A stretch of 64,000 nucleotides of DNA from Lepidodermella squamata (taxonomy: Eukaryota > Gastrotricha): the NCBI GenBank assembly GCA_047495785.1, contig JBLDXI010000003.1:2294001-2358000 (forward strand), given 5' to 3'. Under the pieces are notes generated by a model, which was not told the DNA's origin, did no database searches, and saw nothing but the letters and a program-made list of their open reading frames with translations. Positions 1 through 12,999 of this stretch are shown here, piece after piece (positions within the stretch are counted from its first letter, which is position 1; each line of letters starts with the position of its first letter). The translations under genes and the position numbers were made by a program.

Positions 1-2202
1 CTCAAATCCGCGTAGGGCAGGCTCATCATCGCCTGGGTCAGCGCTTTTTTATCGACATAGCTATTCAGGCTGATAACAGTTTGCGGGCCGTCGATGCAGG
101 AATAGGTCATGCCGCCGACTAGAAACGCATTCGGGCCAACAGTTGATAACTGGATAAATTGAGCCAGGAATTGTTTAACATTGTCGAAATCAGCCGGCGA
201 TGTAGTAGCGCTGGACAGGTCGAACGTGAAGAAGACGTCCGCTTTTTGGCCCTTATCGAAAATTTTTGTGTAGACGAAATTGACGACACTGCCCCGCGAG
301 TCGGCGCATGCGAGTGTTTGCGGTGAGCATTCGTTTGTGAATGGGTTGTACGTGAACGCCTGGCATGTTGATAACGTGTTGCAGGCGAGCGAGCAGCGTT
401 GTAGCGTCGTTATTTGCTGCTGGCCGAAGACTTCGTTGCCGAAACACTCGCCAGTTGTCCGCGAATAGTCATGCCGAGCTGAAAAAAATAAAAAATTGAG
501 ATTAAATTTTCAATTATATTAGCATATAATCATGGTCTTTGATCGTTCTTCAATAATAAAGTAAGGTAAAAAAATCATTTATTTTTAAGAAAAAGGGCTA
601 TTTTCGAGGATTGAAAATTAGCCCTGAAAATTTCGATGATTTTATAAATTTTATCTGATTTTTGGCAATTAAAACATTTTTGCATTAAGTTGGACTATTT
701 TAGCAGGTAATTTTGGAGGCTGATTTGCATAAGGAATGGCATTGAAAGTTTTCAGTTCTTTCCACCATTGGGTCTTAATTTAAAAAATATGACAAGATGG
801 CGCTTCATCTGTTTTTCAAAAATTCGAGAAAAATACATCTCGGCGCATCATTTTTATAAAGTCCAAAATTGCCCGATTTTCACCTCAAATTCAGGTGAAT
901 GGCCTGTAAAAACCAACCATGAGATTCTCATTTTTCTTTCTGTTACTGAGAGAGCAATTCTAGGAGAATGCCCACGTCTAAATTCGTCCCAAAATGATGA
1001 TTTGTTAGGGAAATATGAGGGGGTCCAGATCAACATCTGAGATCTGAGATGCACTGCTCATAATATTTCTCAAAAATTAAGTTTTGCTTCTATCGCCTTG
1101 GACCTTGCGCCATTCGAAAGCTCAATAGACGAGGAATTTCATGCAAAAAATCCTGTGTTTATATCGTTCGACGTTGCAAAGCTATTCACCTGCAAAGCCG
1201 AAAGTTTCCAAAGTTTCCCCGCGCTACGCTAGTAATCCTAAAAATCCACCTTGAAAATTATATATTTTTGCAAGGTCTTTTATTACAGCTTAGAGTTGAA
1301 TTTAAGCACTTTTCTGACTGCTCATATCGACATCAAGTTAAACGTTGGGATCGATATATTCCTAGAAGTTTCTAAATCATAGCGGAAAGAAAAGCAAAGG
1401 ACTTACTCATTTTTTCGTATGTGAATCTGTTCGGGGTAGTAACGTCAATCGCCTGGGACAGACACGCCCCTGTTCGGAGGAAGCACGTGCTTGAATCGGC
1501 TGCGTAGTCAAACGCATGACACTGGATATCAGTGAGGCATTTCGCTGAGCAAGACTCGACTGAAACGTTGACTAGCCGTTGAGTCACGGCGTCCTGGCCG
1601 CAAGTACCGGTGCGTTGCGCGAATTCGGGCACGGCGCACACGGACGGGCAGACGGGGCCGTAAATGATCGGCGTGGTGAAATGTTTCGTGAAATTGCGAG
1701 TGCCGGGCTTGAAAGAACCGCCGCTGACGGGGAAGATGAAAAACGGGCAAGTCCCGTTAGACGGGTACGCCATATCACCCAGATCGCCCGGGTTTAACGG
1801 CCGGGTGAACTCGATGACCTGTTGCGTGTCTATCATCGACACGTACTGGTCTTCGATATTCTGAACCGGGTCGTCGATGGGCTGGTTGTACCCGGTTGAT
1901 GTCGAGTCGATGAGGACAGAACGGCCGTCCTGTTCGACCCAGCCGACGACCAGGTCGGCGCCCAGCATCGACGGTCGGGTGTTGAAGCCGATACCTGACC
2001 ATGTATTCGGCTGCGTAATTGAGTGGGAGATGGAAAACCGAATTTTCCCGCGCACCGGGTCGACGTTCCAAAAAGCGAGGTAAGAACAGTCGGTCGTACA
2101 GCCGGGCGGCACGGCGAACGTGCAAGGATTATCGGCTGTTGTTACGTCGAGTAATAAAAAAAGTAGGTCAGCGACGAGAAACAAAAAAATCGGCCACCGC
2201 AT
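1..2202 (-). CDS. Secreted DOMON-PAN-PAN-VWA-like protein (3' end beyond the window)
   Basis: Two exons are visible: 2202..1407 and 478..1. The donor GTAAGT (1406..1401) and a polypyrimidine-CAG acceptor (481..479) join in phase 1, so the frame runs through. The 928-nt intron holds nothing else recognisable. The protein starts with a signal peptide (MRWPIFLFLVADLLFLLL). A DOMON-type domain follows at about residues 26-175. Next is a PAN/apple-like cysteine module (about 180-265, with VESCSAKCLTDIQCHAFDY) and a second one across the junction (RCSLACNTLSTCQAFTYN). A VWA-like segment comes last (ADVFFTFDLSSAT, with a degenerate DxSxS metal site). DOMON domains bind haem or sugars, and PAN modules bind protein or carbohydrate. 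A secreted or matrix role is inferred. It is divergent from the neighbouring PAN gene at 3760. The ligand is unknown. Confidence 0.85.
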
Positions 2203-3759
2203 CTTCTTCGCTCTAGGTCAAAGTAATAATTTTTAAGGCGGCTGGTCGATTTTTATTACGCGTGATTACGATGTGCCATTACGTCGTGTGTTAAAATTTT
2301 CCGTCTATAAAATGAATAAGGTGTGGTGAAATTTTGCAACGCAGCGTTTCGTGGCTATTATTAGTATAATATTATATGGGGCTGGGCCGTTTTGGTGTGT
2401 GTATTAATATGCGGACTAAATTAGGCGGGCAATAAAAGCCGGCGAGAGGCAGGCACATCCGGCGACGGTGCGCTGGGGTCAAGCCGCGCGGCAACACGTC
2501 GGCAAATAATCGTGGCGCCGTGAATAAATCGTGACGGCTATTTGCGCACAAGAAAGTTTAAGGCGGCGTGTTTGCCCGTTCCCAGCCACTGGTTTTAATT
2601 CGAACTCAGTGGCAGTGAGTTAAATTTCGAAATGTTTCAACACGGCAAATAGAACTCGTGTCCTCACGTGCAGGTGTGCGGGTGAAAATCATCGCACCGC
2701 CCAACCACTAGATTTGACCCGATATATTAAATAAACGTGGCGACCTGCCGTGACTCGCAAATCCACACCTACTTGCGAGCAGGCCATTTGCTCGCCGCGA
2801 GAACTTTGCTGCTGTTCGTATTTGTGTTAAGGCGGGTGCCGACGACCAGCGACGATCGATGGCCGCCGCTTTTGAGTGTTATTACCGGATTTTGAGGTGA
2901 GGCAAACGCGCGCCTGTTTAACAATGCGACGAGCGCGTCCTTATACCTAACATTACACGTGGCGCGGCGGCGTTGTGACATGAATAATTGCTGATTCAAC
3001 GCTGAAGACGAAGACGAGATGGCGAAGAAACAAACACATCAGGTGACCGTACGGAGGAATAAAGCAGGCGTCATCACGTTGAAAAACAGTGTGTGTTGTT
3101 GACCTGCGTATTTTATTTGAACGATGAGTTTTGTGAAAAACACGGGCAATTATTATCGCAAATTTTGACGTCTCTCAAAAACAATGTCAACGACGCCATT
3201 AGACGCTGCTGCTCCTTAATTTACTTTTCCGGTGTGTAATAAATTTCTGAAAAACGGTAGATTTCTCATTATAACTGCGCGCGCGCTCGCGCAATACGTA
3301 TAGGCGTATATAGGAGTTTTATTTTGTGAAACACACGCGCGCGCAGTAAATTAAGGTGGAGTTTTTATTTGCGCGCGCACGAGCCAAAAGAGCGCGCGCC
3401 CACGCGGCTGGTGACCGCGCGCGCACAAATAAACCGCAATAGGTATAGCTTGTCTCGACTATTAATAAAACGGCAAACAACGCGCTCATCATCAGCACCA
3501 CATCGAATGTCTCTGATGAGCCTTTATTACCTCAATAAATAAAATTTATTTCACTGTCTAGCGAGTGGTATCGTCGGCGCCACGAAAATTTTCGGCTGGA
3601 AGAATTGAAAAGAAAGAACAAGGCGTAGCTAGACGCGGTTCCGCATCGCTACCGTTACAAAATATTTAACCGACGTGAATAAAGTGGCGTTATGTTCTAA
3701 AACAGGATGAGGCACATCCAGGGGTTATAATTCAGTCGTTCAAAAAATTTCGAAATAAA
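2203..3759. other. Intergenic region between two divergent PAN-domain genes
   Basis: About 1.56 kb separates the start codons of two head-to-head secreted-protein genes and should contain both promoters. No convincing ORF is present. It includes CG-alternating tracts near 3275-3425, which are listed separately. No clear TATA box was identified for either gene. Confidence 0.6.
3275..3353. repeat. Alternating CG tracts forming a potential hairpin
   Basis: ACTGCGCGCGCGC near 3275 is inverted as GCGCGCGCAGT near 3340. More GCGCGC runs follow up to about 3425. Alternating purine-pyrimidine DNA of this kind can form hairpins or Z-DNA, and here it lies in the presumed shared promoter region of two divergent genes. 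Confidence 0.6.
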
Positions 3760-6700
3760 ATGCGACTAGTTTTAAACTTGGCTATAATTTTAACCACCAG
3801 TATAACCGGCTATGTCCAGGGCGGCTACGACGCCCTGACCGGTAATTGCATCGGTGCTGTTCTCAAGGCTCTGAATAACCTTAAAATGGAAGAGTGCGCC
3901 GCCCAGTGCGATTTGGACTTGAAATGTCAAGGCTTCAGTTACTCGGATGAGCGAAAATCCTGCCTGCTAAAACAAAACCACGGCTGCGATCAGCCGATTC
4001 AAAACACGAATTTCATCTTCTACTCGCGGCAAATGCTACAGCCGAAAAGCGTGTCGAATGCAACGCTGAACGCGGCGTTGAAGGCGAATGAGCGTGACCT
4101 AATTTTCGGCCAACCCGAGGATGACGATGACAGCGCGCCTACGCCTCAAGTGCGGCGATCCGCATCCGGAGCTCGCATAGCCCGCGACGATTTCAGCGCG
4201 CCCTACAAACGCCGGCCTAAGAAGTTGTACTCAGACTCGGAAAGTCGGTACCTCAAGGCGATTAAAGCGCGCCTATCCGAGCCGCAGACTTGCACGAAAG
4301 GCGCGGTGTCTAACCACGGCGATGAGTTTGTTATGATGTTCATGAGCAACCGCCCGGATGATCCGCAAAACCTGCCGTTGGAAATCTACGTCACCCCGGC
4401 TCAACCCGGAAACCCGGTTAATGTTGAGGTCAGCCTGCCCGAGGTTCCAGGTGTCATGCCGCAGACTCAAGTTGCGAACTATGACGATGTGACAGTTTTT
4501 TACGTGTCCCTTGCTGCGAGGATGAATGAGACTGGGCAGTCGAATCGTGGTGTGAGGGTCAGGTCGATGACCCCTGGTGTTGAGTTGATTGTCTATGGGA
4601 TTAATAAGGACACCTATACGAATGACGGTTTCTTGGCTCTACCTCTAAGTTCGCTCGGCATGCAGTACTACATCGTCACATGGGCTCCGACTAATAAACG
4701 TAAATTAAAGATTTTAGACAATATTTATCACTGAAGTTGAATTTTAAATTAAAAAAAATTTAAATTTCGATTTCAAATTTCAAATTTCAAATTTCAGATT
4801 AATTTTATCACTGTCTATTTTCATTAAATTCACTGATTAAATTTTTCCCTGTTGAGTCATTCACAATTTGTTTCCTTTTCCAGCCAACGAATTCGGTATT
4901 GTTGCGACGGAAGACGGAACTACAGTCATGGTAGAACTATCCAAGTTTTCTTACCAACCAATCAGCGTCAACTATCAAGAACGAGAGTACACCAACGGCG
5001 ATTCGATCATTCTTCAACTCGATAAATACGAAACCTTCCTAGCAATAAACGAAAATCCGAAAGCTGACATGACTGGCACGAAAGTAACCTCGGACAAGCC
5101 CGTCTCAGTATTCAGCGGAAACACCCGAACAAGTATCGAATTCACCGAACCGAACCCGTCACGTGACCATCTCGTCGAGCAGATGCCGCCGATCGAAATT
5201 TGGGGCACACGTTACATAACAGTGTCGACCCCTGGCCGAACGGTGGGTGATTATTTCAAGGTCATTGCGAGCCAACCTAACACCAGGGTGAATCTTGTCG
5301 CCCTGGGTGAGTCGTTCATCCTACCTGAGCCGGGTAGTTTCAGGCAGATTCGAGTACCGTCTGGAAAATGCACCATCATCGAGTCGAGCAACCCCGTTCT
5401 AGTTGTGATGTTTGTGCTCAGTCAACGGTCGACTGATGACCCGGAACGAGCTGACCCGGCTATGATGATTCTACCACCTATCGAACAATTCCGCAACCAG
5501 TAAGTCGAAAATCTGAGATTTACCTAAGATTTCTTGCTCATGGTTCGGAATTCTTATTAATTTCTTTGTTTTTTGTTAGTTATGTTTTCGCGACAACTGA
5601 CTATGCCGGACGCACACCTGGTGGATCCTATACAAACTACCTCATTGTCGCTGCTCAACGAACAGCCGTCAATGGATTCTTGGTCGATGGCCGGCCAGTC
5701 CGCATTGAAAAAATGTTCAACGTCCCTAACAGCGAATACGTCACCGGCTACATCCAGGTGTCATCAGGCCACCACGTTGTAACCCACGCCTCTGAAGGCA
5801 CCCTCTTCATGGGCATCTTATACGGCGCTGGAGATCGCGAATCTTACGGCTTCCCTATCGGAATGCAGCTACGAAAGCTTCAATGCCTCAAATGCCGTCA
5901 GGATAATCCTTGCGACGGTTATGACAACAACTGCGATGGCCAGATTGATGAGCAAGTGTGCCAGGCCGGCGATCTCTCAACGTCACCGACAGGTGACTGC
6001 TGTTCGCCCAACAGCGGCATAAATATGGGCAATGCGAATCAAAACAACAACCAGAACAGGCCAGGTCTCCCGAATCTTCCGCCTCAAGTGACAATGGAAC
6101 CGGTCGTCCCAAGTGTAGCGCCTACAACGCCGGCTGTAACCTTGGGCCAGTGCATACGTAAGAACATTCCTGTAACTAACTAACCACTCCCTCATGGAAA
6201 TAGCTATATCGTTAGGAATTCTGAATCAGTAATAGGTATGATGATGTGGGATGTGGGATATGGGTGTTCTGATATGAGTTGGGATCAGGGTTAATTCCAA
6301 CCTTTAACTCTACTGTTTTTTCTCACAGCGGCTCAGCAAGCAGTTGCATGCTTCAACTCGAAACTAGCGATTTCTTGCCCGATCGGAAAGACCATCAAAG
6401 TTTTGGATGCTCACTTCGGTCGAGTTGGTTACCTCGGAGAAATGACCTGCAACGCCCCCAACCCAACAGATGCTCGCGGCATTGAAGTCAACTGCGGCTA
6501 CGACGATATCTACTCCCCTGTCTCATCACTCTGCGAGGGCCAAGGCCGCTGCGAGTTCAGTGTTAATCGGAACATGCTGGGAGACGCCTGTGTCACTAGG
6601 AGTTGTCCCCTCTGCATCCTGTACGCAATTGTCGATTACGTCTGCATCGACGCAACTGCTGCTCAATGCTCGACCCTAGCCGGGCGGACACCAGGCCTCG

Positions 6701-7695
6701 CGAATCCAAGCCGGTATACAGCCTCAAGCTGGCTCAACTCCCAAACAGCTATGGCATGTGGTGCGTCAGACGCCGGGACAGGGAGTGGCTCGCAGTCTTG
6801 CGCATCTAGTGGCGGTAGCTTCATGACCGAGTCACGTGACCTCCGCACGACAAGGCTTGACATGACCGCGCCGTACTCGGCACGATTCGCTGCGAACAAC
6901 GTCCAAGCCTGGTGCCCTCAACACTGCGACCGTAACAACTCGTTCCTTCAAATCGATATGGGAGGAGGTTACCAATTGCAAGGCTTCATCCTCCAGGGAA
7001 GACGGTTCCAGGAGCACTTTGTCAACCTCCTCGGAATTCACTACAGCAGTGACGGGAAAGTATGGACTGAGTTGAGAGATCAAGCGTCTAATGTTCTGGC
7101 AACTTCAACCGCGCCGTCTTTGTTCAAACCCATCTACTTCCCCGGACCGAGGGATGGTCGTTCTGTGGTGTATTGCGACCTGAGCCTGTACCAAATCACA
7201 GCCCGGTTTTTGCGAGCTGTTGTGTTGAATAGTGTTGGCTATCCCTGCGTTCATTTCGACGTTATGAGGTGTAATAATGTCTTGGGCTGTAATCCAAAGA
7301 GTCTGGCCCACACAAACATGCTGAACGAAATCGGAGTTCGTAACACTCAATTTACGGTGAAATGCGACCCGGGTAAGTTTATCTGAGCTGAAAGATGATT
7401 GCTGATTTATTTCGATGTTATTTTTTCAGGATGGACTTTGCCGGATGGTAGCACTCAATTTGTGTTGAACTGCAACTCGAAAGGTGACTGGGAGGGCCCG
7501 TCGAACGAATGCACTGTAGCGAGGGGTTGCGGTGACATTCCGCAAGTTTCAGGTGCTTTGCATGATGGCCAGAACACGCTGATTGGATCCCGAGTAACCT
7601 ACACATGCCAACAAGGGCGAATTGTCGGAACACCGACCATCGTCTGCCAGAACAACGCGCAATGGTCTGATGCGCCTTCGTGTCAAAATGCTTGA
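3760..7695 (+). CDS. Secreted PAN / IgGFc-binding / SUEL lectin / F5-8C / sushi protein
   Basis: Five exons fit: 3760..4699, 4884..5499, 5580..6157, 6329..7372 and 7430..7695. All junctions are GT-AG with matching phase, giving 1147 aa. It begins with a signal peptide and a PAN-like module (residues 22-95, CAAQCDLDLKCQGFSYS). An acidic and basic linker leads to an IgGFc-binding-type region (about 176-600). A short motif at about 622, CDGYDNNCDGQIDE, resembles the MopE-type metal-binding motif. Then come a SUEL/galactose-binding lectin domain (about 715-800), an F5/8 type C (discoidin) domain (about 848-1025, WCPQHCDRNN, FLQIDMGG) and two sushi/CCP modules at the C-terminus. The lectin, discoidin and CCP set suggests a secreted glycan- or surface-binding protein, possibly in mucus, cuticle or defence. 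A polyadenylation-like AATAAA lies near 7769. Architecture is certain; function is inferred. Confidence 0.9.
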
Positions 7696-9491
7696 TTCAA
7701 CTTCGGTTTTGTTCAAAATTATATTCGGGCGTTGTTAATCGATTCGTTAAACCAAAACTTGCGTTGGAAAATAAATCAAAATCTCAACAAATGGCTGTTT
7801 TGTTTCACGCGAAAATTTCCAAGCGAAAATTAGGTTGCCGATTGATACTCGGCCCTTAGCCGATATTAATGAGCCGTAATTCGTCAGTATTTTAGCGAAC
7901 ACAGGGTCCCAAATTACCCATTTCCACTGACTTTCAGTGAAATCAGTGAATGCGAGAGGAAATATGCGCATTGCGCATTTGTCACCGGAATGTTGATTTT
8001 CCGCCTAGTTCCTTAGTTTGCTTGAAGCCTCTATTTTTGGCACGTCGGAAAGAAAATTCCACAACGTAAGGGTTGAAGCCTGGTTGATTCACGCCGATAA
8101 TGATCTGGCGAAAAATCCGAGTGAAAATCAGTAGCTTTAACAAGAACCATCGATAACGATATATACTTGTCGTATCGTATAAGGCAACCAGGCGATTACC
8201 GATATAGAGATATCTCAATGAGCAATTCGAAATTTGATTTTTGCCTGTTGTTTTCATCAGCCTTCAGGTTATTGAATTTGGCAACAGCAGCGGCAAAGCT
8301 GCCGCAGTAGCGCCGGGGGAACCATGTCCTATTTTTTCCAGGTCGAATTGACTGGGCCATTGTAACTGCGAGCCAATGAGGGTGGGGTATTTTTAAAGAA
8401 TTGCGGTTGTAATAGCAGTTGAAATTAAACCGATCTCTAAATTGAATTAATTGAATTTCAATCAGAGTTCTCTAATATTTCCTTTGAAATTTCATAGATT
8501 GATTGCTCGATGCTGGCAACGATCGAGTCCATTCCCGCGCAAAGCAGGCTGGCTCTCTTGTCTTCAACATGGCTATTCAACTTCTGATCCTCGGAGACAG
8601 CATCTCGAGCAATTTATATAAGATTTTTCTAGAGATTTTTATGTTCAATTTTACCCGGTATTTCTGTGACCATACCTGACTTGTATAACTTGAAAATTGA
8701 CCCATAAATTATGGTGCTCGAAAAATCGCCTGAAATCAGCTGGGCGGATAGGATGATTTCGGCCAGTTTTTGTACAGCCTTAACGGTGATAGGTAGATGA
8801 AGACAAACGGATTACAAAATCGCGTTCAGGGACTTCGAAAACCTCTAGAAGTGGCGTCAAATATTTTTCCTCCCGCAGATAAATAATTCCGCCATGAAAG
8901 GGTTAACCCAATTTAGTCATTACCTCTTTAACCTTGCGTGAAATGGATCGATATTATCCGTTTTCAAACAGGATTTGACCTATAGATTGAGAATTAATCT
9001 TCATAGCGGAATTTCTTATTTTTAGAGCCAAGCAAAAAAATCGAATTGATGAATTTTCAGCAAATTAATAAACGAGTCGAAATATCGCCAACAGGGACAG
9101 AAAATTAACGGATCTGTGAATTGGCAAAGTCTAAATTCCAACCGTGAAAGGGTTAAACATGTGTTAATTGGTGTTAGAAACTTGAGGAGTGAGACGGCTA
9201 AACAGCTATCGGCTACCTTCGAAAATCTGTTTTTCTAGCTGACACTACACCGACCAATTAAAAAAGCGAAAAGTGACATAGGTGGAGAACACAAAAAATA
9301 AACAGAAAAAAAAGCCATGCAGCTTTATTCCAAATTGCGATTAAGTACTTCGGTATTTTGAAACTGTAACAAAAAAGATCGAGGGTTATGAAATCAATCA
9401 ACCGATTATAATTGGAAACATTCAAAAAGACACAATCAAATGATAGTCAATTCAGGTGTTGAAATTCACGTTCAACATCTCGATTAATTAA
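7696..9491. other. Intergenic region with transposon remnants
   Basis: There are no supported genes. Two GAAAGGG-TTAA junctions (about 8897-8906 and 9146-9156) look like piggyBac-type element ends; one has clear homology to the full element at 24061-24840. The remainder is AT-rich and unassigned. Confidence 0.55.
8700..8906 (-). mobile_element. Truncated copy of the piggyBac-like non-autonomous element
   Basis: Read on the minus strand, this begins TTAA-CCCTTTCATGGC and follows the left part of the 24061-24840 element closely: ATTATTTATCT, GGTTTTCGAAG, CACCGTTAAGGCTGT and CCCAGCTGATTTCAG all recur in order. The opposite terminus was not found. The flanking TTAA agrees with piggyBac-type target choice. 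Confidence 0.65.
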
Positions 9492-12400
9492 TTAATTAGC
9501 CTGCTTCCCGGTGAGAGAGCGCAACAATTGCGAAACGCGCACGGCTCGGCAGTACTCAGCCTGCATAATCGGCGTGGTCCCATCGCAGTCGGCCATAGTC
9601 AGGAGAGCGGGAAACTTCTTGCCAAGATACTCGACAATAGCCAAGTTTCTATCACCGTTGATGCAGTACAGCAAGGCGGAGCAGCTATCTTTGTCGCAGC
9701 GAAACGGGTCAATGTGATACTTCTCAACCAACAACTTGACAAGGTCCAACGAGCCAGAACCAGCGGCGAAGTGCAGCGCGGTTGTTCCGTTGTTGTCCAC
9801 GGCGTTCAAATCGCAAGATTTCTGCAATAAAATTTCGGCGATTCTTGCATTGCCAGAATGAACGGCGGCGAGGAACGGCGTTTTGTTGTCCAGATTCAGC
9901 CTAGGCGAGTCGATAAGGTCCGGTATGATGCTGAATAAAATTTCGAGAATTTCCGAAAACATTGCGGGATCTTCCGACGGGATGGCAGCATGGTACAAGG
10001 TGTTGCCTGTAAAATCAACTGCTCGGCAATCCGCGCCGTTTTCGATTAAATACTTGACGATTTCCGGATTCCCGCGGCGGACAGCGAAGTACAACGGCGT
10101 GAGCTTGCCGTTGTCGAACTGGTTCACATCGAATGAGGCGACTTCGACGAGGTATCTCACCAATTCGAAGCCGCCGTCGTCCTTGTGATAAGGAAATCGT
10201 AACAAATTTCCACCGCAAGCCAGGTGTAGTAGGCCTCGACCCGGCGAATCGCAATCGTGAATCGAATCCGGATGCTCCTCGAGCAGCAATTTCAGCGTTT
10301 CGAGCTGCCCGCCAGCCGCCGCCGAGCACACCGCGTTTGTGTTGAATAGTATGCCGCTGTAGAGAGACAACCGATTTTTTGTGAACAGTTTAGCCTCCAT
10401 TTCTCCGGTGAGAAATTTAACGACTTCAAAATGGCCATAAGAAGCCGCCGCACAGACCGCGTCGATGTGGCCGGAGCCGTGGCAGTGGCTGGCCATGTAA
10501 CGGCCGGCACCGGGCGGGAGGCGCGGGTCCAGGCACATGGCCTTGACCACCTGCAGGTCGCCGGTGGAGACTGCTTCGAAGAAGCGATCGATTTCTCGTG
10601 GTTTTTCGTAGCTTAGTTTCGTTGAAGCCTGGATAAAAAGGAAAAATTTAAATTCAACTTGAAAAAACTTCAAGGCACGAATTTCAAAAATTTGAAAATT
10701 CAGATCCAATAAGGTTACACACATCAGTCTTTGCTATTGCTAAAAAATTATGAAATTCTAAAACAAAAGCAGGAATTTTGGAAAATTAGCGGGGGATTTT
10801 GGAGGCTCATTCGCTCAGCACTGCGGACATCCGAGATTTTAACTAGTCTTACGGCCGAACTTTGGAGAAAATCAAGAACCAATTGAATACATTAACAAGA
10901 ATAATGCGTTGAAATTATGGCCGTTTCTAATTTGAGAAATTTAAAAGTGTTTCAATTTTTTTGACCAGGAATTAATTACCGAAAATCATGAAATTTTTAA
11001 GAAAAATTCCGAAGAGAGCTCTGAAATTTCCAATACTAAAATTACAATTTTTTTTATTTCGAAAGGAAAATTAGCAAAATTGAAAGCACACTTGAACTTC
11101 GACTGGTGAACCCTTTCCTCGAATAAGTTTTTAGAGGTGCGAAATGGAGCCGAAATTAACAAATTAATAAGGGATCATCCTTTTACCGGAACCGAATTTA
11201 CTGAGAGCGAAACCTAATTTTGTAATTTTCTCAGTGGCCTGTAATCACTTTTCGAATATTTCTTGGGTATCAAGATTGACGGCAATAATTCTAAAAGATT
11301 TCCAGTAAATTCAGCGTAACATTCTCTATAAGTGTTCAATTCAAAACTCATGCTTCGCCTAAAATTCGTAGAATTATTCAAAAAAGGAATTGGCAGATTT
11401 TTACTTTGGTTGTAAAATTGCTGTAAAATTGGCTCCGCTCCCGTTATTTGGTTCCGGTAAATGATATTCTGATTAATAAGGTCCCTTGCAAGCAGAAGGC
11501 TTAAAATCAGCGCAACAAACGGCACTGAAATTCATCCGATGAACCAAATTAAGAGTACGCAGTAAAAATAGTCGAGTTATTGGGGCCACAAAAATTTTCA
11601 ATAAAAAAGCCGAAATAATATTTCATTCAATTTTTTGTTGAAAGCTTTGAAGCCTCATACTTTTTAGGGGGCGCAAGTTAAGATTAAAAATCCCAATTCC
11701 CAATTCTCAATTTTTTATGACATAAGGATGAGTAAACAATTTAAAACTAACGATTCTCCTGCCAACAGGTTCGCCGGGTACAGGTTCGGCATTTTCCAGC
11801 TGTTCAGGTTCGTCTTCGGCGATGCGAAGCTTGAGGGAAAAAAGAAACGATGCAATTTTCCGATGCACATCTGTGGCGATTAAAATTTACCTCTCTATCA
11901 ATCAACCAAATTTGTTCAAACAGCTAGTGGCCTCGGAAAGCGAAGCTCGTTCTGGGCTCTCGTTCATTTTCTTCAATGCGTCCAGTTCAGATGAGATGCT
12001 GTCGCGCAGAATATTCTTACCAGATTTCCGCGCAGCTTCCACACGCTGGCTAAACTAGAAAAAACATCACAACGTAATAATTTCCGCAAAACTCAATCTT
12101 GAGTTTACTAGGTACTTAAACGTTTTATTGAAATGTTGACCTTACTGAATCTTAAGATTCCTGACCTTTCTAAAAGGTTCCACTTTAAAATTAAAATTAA
12201 AAAATTAATCCACTAGAAGCGCCTTTTCAGACCGTTTAAAGTATGAGCCTTACTTATTAGTTGCATACGTAAAATATTTTGAGCAAAAAAACTTCAATTA
12301 TCCGCTGCTGAAACTTCTTTCAAGCAAGAATAGACAGAAACGCTTACTGAAAGTGCGAACATTCCGACCCATTTTTTTATTAGCTTCATGCTTCAGCCAT

Positions 12401-12999
12401 TTGATAAAAATAAAATGATAAAAGCGAAATTTTACAGCTATGCTGAAGTGAAATGACCCAATTTTAATTAGCTATATTTTGCCAATCATTAAAAAAAAAT
12501 AGTTAAAATTTGCGAATTTTATTTGTCGGTTAAACTCGACACTATGAATTCTATAAAATTCAACAAAAAACGCATGCAATTATTTTTAGAATTTTGTATT
12601 AATTTATCACTTGTTACCGGTGAGGGAATTACTGATTTCATCATCGGAAAAATACAACAGAAATCAATATTTTATCGAATATTTTGGCAGAATAACAAAA
12701 ATAAAAAATAAAAAATCTCAAAAAATAAATATGGGGCGATGGGTGATTTAAAGGTAAACTGAACTGGGTAAAAGTGAAGGGGAACTTACATTCAGGGCAA
12801 TCCAGCTCGACTCGAGTCTCAAACGCTCGGCATGAGCCAATCCACACGGCTCACAAAAGTCGGCGCCGCAGTGACTGCACGATTCGGATGACGCAGCTGC
12901 CTTCGTGTGCGGGCATTTCTCGCCGGGGATCAGATCGATGGATCCGTGTTTTTTCACCACATTCTCAACGGCTAGGTTGGACGGCCAAAAGAAATTCAT
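9492..12999 (-). CDS. B-box-like / coiled-coil / ankyrin-repeat protein lacking a RING exon
   Basis: This is copy 1 of the array. Proposed exons are 12999..12790 (B-box-like, CPH...CSHCGADFCEPC...AHAERL), 12054..about 11910 (helical, starts FSQRVEAARKSGKN), 11829..about 11760 (LRIAEDEPEQ) and 10628..9492 (ankyrin, 378 residues, about eight repeats such as NGKLTPLYFAVRRGNPEIVKYL). Exon starts line up with the other copies. No RING exon (CGHxxC) was found upstream, and the B-box exon has an ATG instead of an acceptor, so the 5' end may have been lost. The helical exon meets TGA at about 11913 unless a weak donor before it is used, so splicing there is unresolved. The ankyrin exon is fully open. 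It would act as an adaptor rather than an E3 if made. Confidence 0.65.

Noticed and set aside
3319-3501. Minus-strand 60-residue frame over the CG-rich tract
   Set aside because: It is Ala/Arg-rich by base composition, with no conserved feature; treated as non-coding.
11214-11525. 103-residue minus-strand frame between exons of copy 1
   Set aside because: It does not align with any exon of the other copies and has no domain; taken as intron sequence.
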